From IMG/VR virus record IMGVR_UViG_3300032284_001828, positions 1-29,087 of that record: a stretch of 29,087 nt of DNA. One strand, written 5' to 3'. Below are positions 21,377 through 28,118 of the stretch, piece by piece. Under the pieces are notes generated by a model, which saw only the letters and a program-made list of their open reading frames with translations, was not told the DNA's origin and did not search any database. The stretch's first letter is position 1. Every line of letters begins with the position of its first letter. Source of the stretch: a virus. Position numbers and translations under genes: made by a program.

Positions 21377-22201
21377 ATGAAAAAACTATTAGCAATACTT
21401 GCCCTAGCCGTACTAAGCACACAGGCCAGCGCATGGACACAAAGACCCCCAGCACCAGTAGCACAATGTCAAGTACACGCACCATATGGCTTGCCAAATG
21501 TACAAGGCAACATACAGCCAATTTGCCGTGAAGCATATCTAGTTGGATATGATGCTCCTGCAAAACTACCACGTTTTGTTATGTGGACACTGACACCAGG
21601 TCATGCACTAGGTTGCGTGGCACGTTCAAATGCTTTCGTAGCTGACCAAAGTGTACCAGGTGGTGCAGTACCCGGTGACTATGCAGGCACAGGCTACGAC
21701 AAAGGACACATGGCACCAGATGGTGATCAGTCATGGGATCAACAAGTTGAGTTTGAATCATTCCTGATGACCAACATGAGCCCACAAGCTGGTAGTCTAA
21801 ACCGCGGCATCTGGAAACTATTAGAAACATCAGTACGTGGATGGGCCGCACAAGGTGGTCATAACTTCAACATCGTATCAGGCGGCATCTACACAGCACA
21901 GGATAAGAAGATTGGCGCAGGTGTGATTGTCCCACATGCATTCTACAAGATCGTTATCGATCAAAACACCGGACAGTATGCAGGCTGGATGTTTCCACAT
22001 GTGGCACCATATCCTAATCTAGGCAATGATCTAACCAAGTTCCGCATGCCAGTATCTCAGATTCAGACACAAGCTGGTGTACAGTTCCAGATTCCCAAGG
22101 GTGCAGTTGAACTACAACCAGGCAAAGAATGGCCAGTAGACTTTGGAGCACTAACCAATGCTAAACGCAAACTCTGCGGTGCAAACGCAACAGTTGATTG
22201 A
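21377..22201 (+). CDS. Secreted DNA/RNA non-specific endonuclease (Serratia nuclease/NUC1 family)
   Basis: 274 residues. Residues 1-19 are a Sec signal peptide (MKKLLAILALAVLSTQASA, cleavage after ASA). The mature part carries the family signature: YDKGHMAPDGD, with D108-K-G-H111 corresponding to DRGH and H111 as the general base. It is followed by FLMTNMSPQAGSLNRGIWKL and E150, matching SNxxPQxxxLNxGxWxxLE, with N142 as the Mg2+ ligand. All catalytic residues are present. The enzyme should cut double- and single-stranded DNA and RNA in the periplasm or outside the cell. The ribosome binding site AAGGAG is perfect. It is followed by an intrinsic terminator at 22232. Its place among virion genes is unexpected; possible roles are nucleotide salvage, exclusion of competing phage DNA, or lysate thinning. 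Confidence 0.92.
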   Translation: MKKLLAILALAVLSTQASAWTQRPPAPVAQCQVHAPYGLPNVQGNIQPICREAYLVGYDAPAKLPRFVMWTLTPGHALGCVARSNAFVADQSVPGGAVPGDYAGTGYDKGHMAPDGDQSWDQQVEFESFLMTNMSPQAGSLNRGIWKLLETSVRGWAAQGGHNFNIVSGGIYTAQDKKIGAGVIVPHAFYKIVIDQNTGQYAGWMFPHVAPYPNLGNDLTKFRMPVSQIQTQAGVQFQIPKGAVELQPGKEWPVDFGALTNAKRKLCGANATVD

Positions 22202-22231
22202 TCCAGAAGATAGACCTTTGTATATCTGGTT

Positions 22232-22254
22232 AAAGGAGCCTGTGGCTCCTTTTT
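22232..22254 (+). terminator. Intrinsic terminator after the nuclease gene
   Basis: AAAGGAGCC (22232-22240), loop TGT, GGCTCCTTT (22244-22252) and a continuing T-run: a perfect 9-bp stem. It lies 30 bases after the nuclease stop. The 5' arm looks like a Shine-Dalgarno sequence, but no well-spaced ATG follows. Confidence 0.9.
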
Positions 22255-22263
22255 CCACAACAG

Positions 22264-22292
22264 TTGACACCAACCAGTATCTAGTGTATCCT
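22264..22292 (+). promoter_or_regulatory. Sigma70-type promoter upstream of the 142-residue gene
   Basis: TTGACA at 22264-22269, 17 bases, TATCCT at 22287-22292 (4 of 6). It lies just after the terminator and 48 bases before the ATG at 22340. A promoter directly after a terminator, with no TAAATA element in this gap, suggests separate, perhaps earlier, expression. Confidence 0.45.
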
Positions 22293-22339
22293 GCTGATGA
22301 CGGTACTGATCGTCCTCTCAACCCATATGGACACCACTA

Positions 22340-22768
22340 ATGAAAATTAACGAACTCTTAACTGAATCAATTTCTGATGACTGGTTTAAAGACGGAAGTT
22401 TTAAAGCATTCAAACGAGCCAAGCCTATCAACTATGAGCTAGCCGACAGGCCAGGCACAGTGGACACACTAGAAGGCCCTGTCAAACATGATGCTGGTTT
22501 CTATATCATCACAGGACCCAAAGGTGAACGCTATCCAGTGCCACCGGCAAAGTTTAAAGAACTGTATGATGACAACGGTGATGGTACTGCTACCCCTAAA
22601 AAGATTATTAAACTGGCCAAGGTTGCTGACCATGATGGTGCAGTGGATACCAGCTGGGGTGAGAAACTAAATTACACAGCAGGCAATGATGTTATTGTAA
22701 GACATGGTGCAAACGACTATGGCGCAGTAAAGAAAGACATCTTTGCACAAACATATGAAACAGTATAG
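22340..22768 (+). CDS. Conserved hypothetical protein with PGxxD/DYGxV motifs
   Basis: 142 residues. N-terminus MKINELLTESISDDW has a (Leu)-x-Glu site (LTE) like the other putative head proteins of this block. The body has DRPGTVDTLEGPVKHDAGFY, then IITGPKGERYPVPPAKFKEL, and ends YTAGNDVIVRHGANDYGAVK with KDIFAQTYE. This is the layout of a widespread unassigned family in which PGDxxV, a repeat GE.yPv....F...Y and a terminal DYGxV...iF..TYE occur. No catalytic residues can be named. The ATG overlaps a possible upstream frame (TAATG) and has no clear ribosome binding site. It overlaps the next gene by 14 bases. Confidence 0.72.
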   Translation: MKINELLTESISDDWFKDGSFKAFKRAKPINYELADRPGTVDTLEGPVKHDAGFYIITGPKGERYPVPPAKFKELYDDNGDGTATPKKIIKLAKVADHDGAVDTSWGEKLNYTAGNDVIVRHGANDYGAVKKDIFAQTYETV

Positions 22769-23000
22769 ATTCACATCAACCTACAACTCAGACAGTGCTA
22801 TTCCTGATGCACATATAGATCCTGCAGACCCTGCATTTGCAATCGCCAATGGCGCAATTCCTAGAACAAATTTCATGGAACTACCTGCCTGGCAAAAAGA
22901 AAATCCACAAAATGAAAAAGCCCGGATAATGCGCGAACAAGGCATTAAACCGGGCACACCCGCATGGTTTGCACTATGGGGCACAGGCGGAGCTCGCTAG
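22755..23000 (+). CDS. Small hypothetical protein
   Basis: 81 residues from ATG 22755 (MKQYRFTSTYNSD). A TTG 12 bases upstream is a weaker start. Unrecognised. It contains DAHIDPADPAFAIANGAIPR and ELPAWQKENPQNEKARIMRE, then QGIKPGTPAWFALWGTGGAR: a Pro/Ala/Trp-rich sequence without membrane segment or Cys. The EARIMREQGIKPGTPEWF-like end looks conserved. It starts inside the preceding gene (14-base overlap, coupled translation) and its end overlaps the antisense HNH gene by 4 bases. The context groups it with the putative head-protein block. Confidence 0.6.
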   Translation: MKQYRFTSTYNSDSAIPDAHIDPADPAFAIANGAIPRTNFMELPAWQKENPQNEKARIMREQGIKPGTPAWFALWGTGGAR

Positions 23001-23530
23001 CCCTGGGCCATGCGCCTGTCTTCTATTCCTAGATATTGATACCAGCTAGGATGCTCGATATGTATAGGACGGTTCTTCCACTTGGCCACTAGGTTGTAGT
23101 AGTCTGGCTTGTAGGGCATGCGCATGGGCTTCCACAGCTTGGTACCTTTTTTGTGGTTGCAAGGCTTGCAGGCAGTTACACTATTTTCCCATGTGGTTTT
23201 ACCACCGTTTGCACGAGGAATCATGTGGTCAATGGTCAGCTCGTCACCAGGAAAGGTGTCTCCGCAGTATTGGCATTGATACAAGTCACGTAGGTACAAG
23301 TGAGCACGACTAAAACGAACTCCACGTTTGTTGTTAAAGTAGTTTTTAGTTACGGCCACAGCAGGATAATGAATTGTCAAGTTGGCGCTACGGGCAACAT
23401 GGTCCTCGTGACTCTCCAGCACAGTGATACGATCCAAGAACATCAACTTGATAGCATGTTGCCAGTTGATGATACTCAGCGGAAGTATACTGATAGGCTC
23501 GTAATTAGAGTTTAGTAATAGACAATTCAT
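22997..23530 (-). CDS. HNH endonuclease
   Basis: 177 residues. The HNH core is intact: CQYCG (C86, C89), LTIDHMIPRANGGKTTWENS (D101-H102, N116) and CKPCNHKKG (C121, C124, H126). C86/C89/C121/C124 should bind structural zinc and H102 should be the general base. The N-terminal part (LLLNSNYEPISILPLSIINW and QHAIKLMFLDRITVL) is that of the large bacterial and phage HNH family common in cyanobacteria and phages. It faces gp17 head to head with no gap. HNH proteins next to terminase help packaging cuts in some phages (HK97), so a packaging role is possible; a selfish nuclease is the alternative. Confidence 0.92.
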   Translation of the reverse strand: MNCLLLNSNYEPISILPLSIINWQHAIKLMFLDRITVLESHEDHVARSANLTIHYPAVAVTKNYFNNKRGVRFSRAHLYLRDLYQCQYCGDTFPGDELTIDHMIPRANGGKTTWENSVTACKPCNHKKGTKLWKPMRMPYKPDYYNLVAKWKNRPIHIEHPSWYQYLGIEDRRMAQG

Positions 23531-23538
23531 GTTAAATA
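23531..23538 (+). promoter_or_regulatory. Possible late promoter for gp17
   Basis: GTTAAATA, 7 of 8 matches, directly between the divergent HNH and gp17 starts. A start 6 bases downstream would be near 23544, only about 3 bases before ATG 23547, giving a nearly leaderless message. No Shine-Dalgarno is visible before that ATG. Confidence 0.4.
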
Positions 23539-23546
23539 TATTTACT

Positions 23547-25115
23547 ATGTCAAAAAGTTTAGAAGCAGTAATTGTTAAAAAAGCGCATCAGGTAGAAACC
23601 TACACTGAGCAACAGGTGTTAGAGTTTGCAAAATGTGCGGATCCGGTCACGGGCCCAAACTACTTCATGAGCAACTACTTCTATATACAGCATCCTACCA
23701 AGGGTAGCATACAATATCATCCGTTTGAGTTCCAGGAACGACTACTCGATACATACCATAATTATAGGTTCTCTATTAGTCTAATGCCTAGACAAACGGG
23801 GAAATCTACCAGCGCCGCAGGGTATTTATTATGGTACGCAATGTTCATTCCTGATAGTACTATCCTGGTAGCCGCACACAAATACCTAGGCGCACAAGAG
23901 ATCATGCAACGTGTTCGCTATGCCTACGAAAATTGCCCTGACTTTATACGAGCAGGTGCAACCAACTACAACAAAGGTAGCATAGACTTTGACAACGGCA
24001 GTCGTATAGTTGCGCAGACCACAACAGAAAACACAGGTCGTGGTATGAGTATTTCATTATTATACTGTGATGAGTTTGCTTTCGTAAGACCCACTATCGC
24101 AGAACAGTTCTGGACTTCTATCACGCCAACACTATCCACTGGTGGTAAGTGTATTATTACTTCTACTCCTAACTCCGACGAAGACCAGTTTGCACTGATC
24201 TGGAAAGGTGCCAACAAGTGCGTGGATGAGTTTGGCAACGAAACAGAACTAGGTGTAAACGGATTCAAATCATTCCGCAGTTCTTGGCAAGAGCACCCAG
24301 ACCGTGACGAAAAGTGGGCCGCAGAAATGCGATCACAGCTAGGTGAAGAACGTTTCCGCCGTGAGATGGAATGTGAATTCATTATCTTTGACGAGACCTT
24401 GATCAGTGCTGTAACATTGTTTGAACTAGGCGGGATTGACCCAATAGAAAGACAAGGACAGGTACGTTGGTATAAAAAGCCCGAGAAAGGCTGTACATAC
24501 CTGGTTGCACTGGATCCTAGTCTGGGCACAGGTGGAGATCATGCGGCCATGCAGATATTTGAATTGCCTAAATTCAAACAGGTTGGAGAATGGCAACACA
24601 ACAAAACACCTATACAGAGGCAAGTGGCCATTCTTAAAGAAATTACCAGTTACCTGGTAGACACCGCAGGATCAACACAGGTATACTACAGCGTAGAGAA
24701 CAACACCTTAGGTGAAGCCGCATTGCAGGCCATTGCCGAAATTGGAGAAGAAAATATTCCGGGCATTTTCCTAAGCGAACCACATCGTGCAGGGTCAGCC
24801 AGGACCTATCGCAAAGGCTTCACCACACTGGCCAAGAGCAAACTGGCGGCCTGTTCCAAGTTCAAGAACCTAGTAGAAACCAAGCGATTAACAATAGCAA
24901 GCAAGAATCTGATCAGCGAGCTCAAGAACTTTGTTGCTGTAGGAACCAGCTTTAAAGCAAAAATAGGCGAAACAGATGATCTTGTTATGGCCACACTATT
25001 GATAGTTCGAATGGCGCAAATAATCAAGGAATATGACGCTCAAATGGACTCAGAATTGCGAAATACCCTGGAAGATTTCATCGAACCGATGCCATTTATT
25101 AGTTTGTTCTCTTAA
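23547..25115 (+). CDS. gp17: gp17-like terminase large subunit
   Basis: 522 residues from ATG 23547 (MSKSLEAVIVKKAHQVETYT); an in-frame ATG at 23529 would add six residues but lies upstream of the late promoter. The ATPase domain has Walker A PRQTGKST (81-88), Walker B LLYCDE (171-176) and coupling motif STPNS (206-210). The C-terminal RNase H-like nuclease has VALDPSLGTGGDHAA with D323 and the terminal GETDDLVMATLL with D477/D478. The enzyme cuts concatemers and pumps DNA into the prohead through the portal. T4 gp17 is longer (610), mainly at its ends. It is isolated from gp16 and has no visible ribosome binding site. Confidence 0.96.
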   Translation: MSKSLEAVIVKKAHQVETYTEQQVLEFAKCADPVTGPNYFMSNYFYIQHPTKGSIQYHPFEFQERLLDTYHNYRFSISLMPRQTGKSTSAAGYLLWYAMFIPDSTILVAAHKYLGAQEIMQRVRYAYENCPDFIRAGATNYNKGSIDFDNGSRIVAQTTTENTGRGMSISLLYCDEFAFVRPTIAEQFWTSITPTLSTGGKCIITSTPNSDEDQFALIWKGANKCVDEFGNETELGVNGFKSFRSSWQEHPDRDEKWAAEMRSQLGEERFRREMECEFIIFDETLISAVTLFELGGIDPIERQGQVRWYKKPEKGCTYLVALDPSLGTGGDHAAMQIFELPKFKQVGEWQHNKTPIQRQVAILKEITSYLVDTAGSTQVYYSVENNTLGEAALQAIAEIGEENIPGIFLSEPHRAGSARTYRKGFTTLAKSKLAACSKFKNLVETKRLTIASKNLISELKNFVAVGTSFKAKIGETDDLVMATLLIVRMAQIIKEYDAQMDSELRNTLEDFIEPMPFISLFS

Positions 25116-25123
25116 GCTAAATA
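25116..25123 (+). promoter_or_regulatory. T4-type late promoter for the 607-residue gene
   Basis: GCTAAATA, 21 bases before ATG 25145, in the 29-base gap after gp17. Confidence 0.6.
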
Positions 25124-25144
25124 CACATTATTGGAATAAACAAG

Positions 25145-26968
25145 ATGTCACGTGAAATAGAAAAAATCGCCGAAGACCTGTTCGAAAAAGTACGTAGTAG
25201 ATTTGAGAACATCAGACTGGGCGACGAAAATGCCAAAGCATGTAGCGACCCAGAAAAAGCTCGTTTTTTTAGTTTTAACTATTCTGTTGACGGCAACAAT
25301 TACGGCAATGTAACCATCAGTCTCATTGATGAAAACAGTCTCAAAGTTTACTTCAGCAAAAACATCAGCAACAAACTCGACGATTCGGAAAAAAAGCAAT
25401 GGTATGCTTTCCTTAAAGACCTACGTTTTTTTGCAAAACGAAACCTATTAACCTTTGACACAAGAGACATCACACGTAGTAATCTAAATATCAAGGACCT
25501 AAAACAGGTAGGAAAGTCTGATGCTACACTAGACACCAAGGACTTGACCATGAACGAAAGCCGCATGTATGGCACAACCAAACACAGTTTTGAAAATATC
25601 GGAACCGCACGTTTAAGAATAGTACACACCGAAAGTGTAAACCCAGAACTACGAGGCGCAAGAGCAAGACACATAAATGCAATCTATGTAGAAAACGCAC
25701 AAGGCGAAAGATTCAAATTAGAACATAATAAACTAAGTGGTGCCCGTGCAATGGCACGACATATCTCAGAAGGCGGTATCCCCTACGATGATGTTGGTCG
25801 TCATATCAACGGCATGATCCAGGAGATGAGTGAACTAGGAAGATTCGTACGTGTGATGAGTCGTCGCACGTTTGAAGACAGCACAGCAAGTACCATGGTC
25901 ACTGCGGCCTCAAACTATTATCATGGCATGAATAGACAGCTGAACCATCTTAAAGGCACACGGGCATATAAATTATTTGTAGAAAATTTTGAACCACAGG
26001 CAACGCAACTAGACGAAGTAGATGTAAACGAATTAAAAGAAAAATTTGTTAAGAAAATATTCGACGATCGCATGATGGCGGCTTTACCACACGTACACAA
26101 GGCCTATCAGCTACACGAGCAAGCACAGCAACGACAAGTTGACCTAGTCAGAGATGTAGTAGAAAACCGTGCTCCTCTTAAGCTACTTGCCAACGAGGGC
26201 ATGGACGAATATATACGGGCTCTTAATTTCAGCGATAAAAACGAACTAGTAGTAAAGGTACTCGAGGATATAGCTCAGCGAGCTATTGCAACTCCTGAAG
26301 TTGCAGAGTTTGCTAAACACTGGTCAACAAATTATAACAATGTAACAGAAGACAGCTCACAAGCAATCAGAGAAAACCAAGCACTGGCAGTTAAATTGGC
26401 AACACATTATCTCAAGGATCTACGCAATCTCAGAGAGGGATTGCGTATCCAGGCAAACGAAGTTGACTATATTGACTTTGATGATGGCAGTGAAATAATT
26501 GAAGAAGGCACCTGGTCACTTCCAAAAACATCACAGCAGATGCAGGACCTACAAACACTACTGGCAAATCCATTGCCAGTAGGAGTAGACGCTGAAAACG
26601 CAACTAGTGCCTTATATGATCTATTGGGCAACGATGATCTGTTTAATTCACTAAGTGATCTAGCAGAAATTTCCGGACCCAAGGCAGATGCTCGCGATGC
26701 GATCAAACAGTATATTAAAAACAACCTACCAGGATTGTATACCAAACTTGGACTAGATGATTCAACCATGGACCAAGATCCTACACAGCAACAGCAACCA
26801 GGCGAAACTCCACAAGCAGGCGCACCTGCAACAGCAGAGCCACAGGATCCAAATTCTGGCACAACAGGTGGAACTGGAATGGACAGCCCAGCTGGCGCCA
26901 ACACAGCACAAGAGAGTGTGGACCGACTGGTCCGACTAGCCGGAATCAAATCCATTCTTATAAAATAA
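25145..26968 (+). CDS. Conserved large hypothetical protein of T4-like marine phages
   Basis: 607 residues, function unknown. Recognisable blocks are QWYAFLKDLRFFAKRNLLTF (86-105) followed by DTRDITRSNLNIKDL, then RMYGTTKHSFENIGTARLRI, RHINAIYVENAQGERFKLEH, KLSGARAMARHISEGGIPYD and a mainly helical second half. I recall these blocks, in this order, in cyanophage and pelagiphage proteins annotated as hypothetical. A further module near residue 450-530 (LQTLLANPLPVGVDAENATS) is followed by a Gln/Pro/Gly/Thr-rich disordered linker. The last 20 residues (SVDRLVRLAGIKSILIK) share the RLxG motif with the giant mosaic protein. Virion association is inferred. An intrinsic terminator follows. Confidence 0.82.
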   Translation: MSREIEKIAEDLFEKVRSRFENIRLGDENAKACSDPEKARFFSFNYSVDGNNYGNVTISLIDENSLKVYFSKNISNKLDDSEKKQWYAFLKDLRFFAKRNLLTFDTRDITRSNLNIKDLKQVGKSDATLDTKDLTMNESRMYGTTKHSFENIGTARLRIVHTESVNPELRGARARHINAIYVENAQGERFKLEHNKLSGARAMARHISEGGIPYDDVGRHINGMIQEMSELGRFVRVMSRRTFEDSTASTMVTAASNYYHGMNRQLNHLKGTRAYKLFVENFEPQATQLDEVDVNELKEKFVKKIFDDRMMAALPHVHKAYQLHEQAQQRQVDLVRDVVENRAPLKLLANEGMDEYIRALNFSDKNELVVKVLEDIAQRAIATPEVAEFAKHWSTNYNNVTEDSSQAIRENQALAVKLATHYLKDLRNLREGLRIQANEVDYIDFDDGSEIIEEGTWSLPKTSQQMQDLQTLLANPLPVGVDAENATSALYDLLGNDDLFNSLSDLAEISGPKADARDAIKQYIKNNLPGLYTKLGLDDSTMDQDPTQQQQPGETPQAGAPATAEPQDPNSGTTGGTGMDSPAGANTAQESVDRLVRLAGIKSILIK

Positions 26969-26989
26969 TCAACCCAAACTGATATCACC

Positions 26990-27015
26990 AAAGGCGTAAA
27001 TTATTTGCGCCTTTT
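26990..27015 (+). terminator. Intrinsic terminator after the 607-residue gene
   Basis: AAAGGCGTAA pairs with TTGCGCCTTT around a short AT-rich loop, followed by TTCTCTT. The stem is 10 bp with one G-U pair. It lies 21 bases after the stop codon and directly before the gp32 promoter region. Confidence 0.85.
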
Positions 27016-27018
27016 CTC

Positions 27019-27048
27019 TTGCTATCATAAATATTATTGTTATATACT
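27019..27048 (+). promoter_or_regulatory. Overlapping sigma70-type and late promoters for gp32
   Basis: TTGCTA (27019-27024), 18 bases, TATACT (27043-27048) resembles a sigma70 promoter. CATAAATA (27026-27033) lies in its spacer and fits the late element. Two classes of promoter would let gp32 be made both early and late. Confidence 0.5.
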
Positions 27049-27062
27049 AGCAGGGTGCTAGT
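27046..27062 (+). other. Small hairpin in gp32 leader
   Basis: ACTAGCA, loop GGG, TGCTAGT: a 7-bp stem 50 bases upstream of the gp32 ATG. T4 gp32 represses its own translation by binding a structured leader; this could be a counterpart, though it does not cover the AAAGGA ribosome binding site. Confidence 0.45.
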
Positions 27063-27111
27063 TTATATCTAGGCACATAAAGACCATCTTAAACTATAAA
27101 GGAAAATTATC

Positions 27112-28110
27112 ATGGCTACATCTCTCGCAGAAATCCGCGCAAAACTACAAGCGCAAGAAAGCCGCACAGGCGGTAACTCAACAGGTGGCGACAACGCTAT
27201 CTACGCTCACTGGAACATTGCAGAAGGTTCCACAGCAAAAGTCCGTTTTCTTCCAGACGGCAATCCCAAAAACTCTTTCTTCTGGGTCGAACGTCTAATG
27301 ATCCGTTTGCCATTTGCTGGCATCAAAGGTCAAGCAGACAGCAAGCCTGTTATCGTACAAGTTCCATGCGTGGAAATGTATGGCGAAGCATGTCCTGTAC
27401 TTGCAGAAGTACGTGGCTGGTTCAAAGACAAGAGCCTGGAGGAAATGGGTCGTAAGTATTGGAAAAAGAAAAGCTACTTGTTCCAGGGCTTTGTACATGA
27501 CAACCCAATCAGTGATGACAAGACTCCGGAGAATCCAATCCGTCGTTTCATCATCAGTCCTCAGATCTTCAACCTTATCAAGAATGCGTTGATGGATCCT
27601 GAAATGGAAAATCTGCCAACTGACTACACCGGCGGTCTTGATTTCACTATCAAGAAAACTTCCAAAGGTGGATACGCTGACTACAGCACATCCAGCTGGG
27701 CACGTAAAGAGTCTGCGCTAACCAGTGCAGAACTTGAAGCGATCGACACACATGGTTTGTTCAATCTAGCAGACTTCTTGCCCAAAAAGCCTAGCGATGT
27801 TGAGCTCAAGGTTATCAAAGACATGTTTGAAGCTTCTGTTGATGGACAGGCATATGATCCAGATCGTTGGAGCCAGTACTACAAGCCAGCAGGCTTTGCA
27901 GGTGGTGATCGTCCAGCCGCATCCAGTGCGCCAGTTGCACATGACGATGCAGAAGACGATGTTCCAGTGGCCAAACCTGCCGCAGTGGCCAAACCTACCA
28001 TTGCTGAAGCAGAAGCACCTGAAGCAGAAGCACCAGTAGCGGCCAAGCCTGCATCTAGTGCCAGAGCCGAAGACATCCTAGCGATGATTCGTAACCGTCA
28101 AAAGCAGTAA
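27112..28110 (+). CDS. gp32: gp32-like single-stranded DNA-binding protein
   Basis: 332 residues; T4 gp32 has 301. The N-terminus MATSLAEIRAKLQAQESRTG is the basic cooperative-binding region. The core has YAHWNIAEGSTAKVRFLPDG, then SFFWVERLMIRLPF, DKSLEEMGRKYWKKKSYLFQ, NPIRRFIISPQIFNLIKNAL and TGGLDFTIKKTSKGGYADYS, as in cyanophage gp32. The protein coats ssDNA during replication, recombination and repair. The zinc site is altered: only C86 and C94 remain, and the T4 CPVC reads CPVL. The C-terminal tail is Ala/Pro/Glu-rich (about 265-315) and ends EDILAMIRNRQKQ, giving the acidic tail that contacts replication partners. It precedes UvsX, its recombination partner. Confidence 0.94.
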   Translation: MATSLAEIRAKLQAQESRTGGNSTGGDNAIYAHWNIAEGSTAKVRFLPDGNPKNSFFWVERLMIRLPFAGIKGQADSKPVIVQVPCVEMYGEACPVLAEVRGWFKDKSLEEMGRKYWKKKSYLFQGFVHDNPISDDKTPENPIRRFIISPQIFNLIKNALMDPEMENLPTDYTGGLDFTIKKTSKGGYADYSTSSWARKESALTSAELEAIDTHGLFNLADFLPKKPSDVELKVIKDMFEASVDGQAYDPDRWSQYYKPAGFAGGDRPAASSAPVAHDDAEDDVPVAKPAAVAKPTIAEAEAPEAEAPVAAKPASSARAEDILAMIRNRQKQ

Positions 28111-28118
28111 ACGGCTAC

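Noticed and set aside
23529-23546. Upstream ATG for gp17
   Set aside because: It lies on the TAAATA element and inside the HNH start codon region; ATG 23547 is more family-like, although neither has a Shine-Dalgarno.
23966-24529. 187-residue open frame on the minus strand
   Set aside because: Antisense to the conserved ATPase and nuclease motifs of gp17; Ser/Pro-rich translation without family likeness.
25488-25498. TAAATA inside the 607-residue gene
   Set aside because: Internal to a conserved coding segment with no following gene start; chance occurrence in AT-rich sequence.
26467-26991. 174-residue minus-strand frame
   Set aside because: Antisense to the low-complexity Gln/Pro/Gly linker of the 607-residue gene; Ser/Val/Cys-rich shadow.
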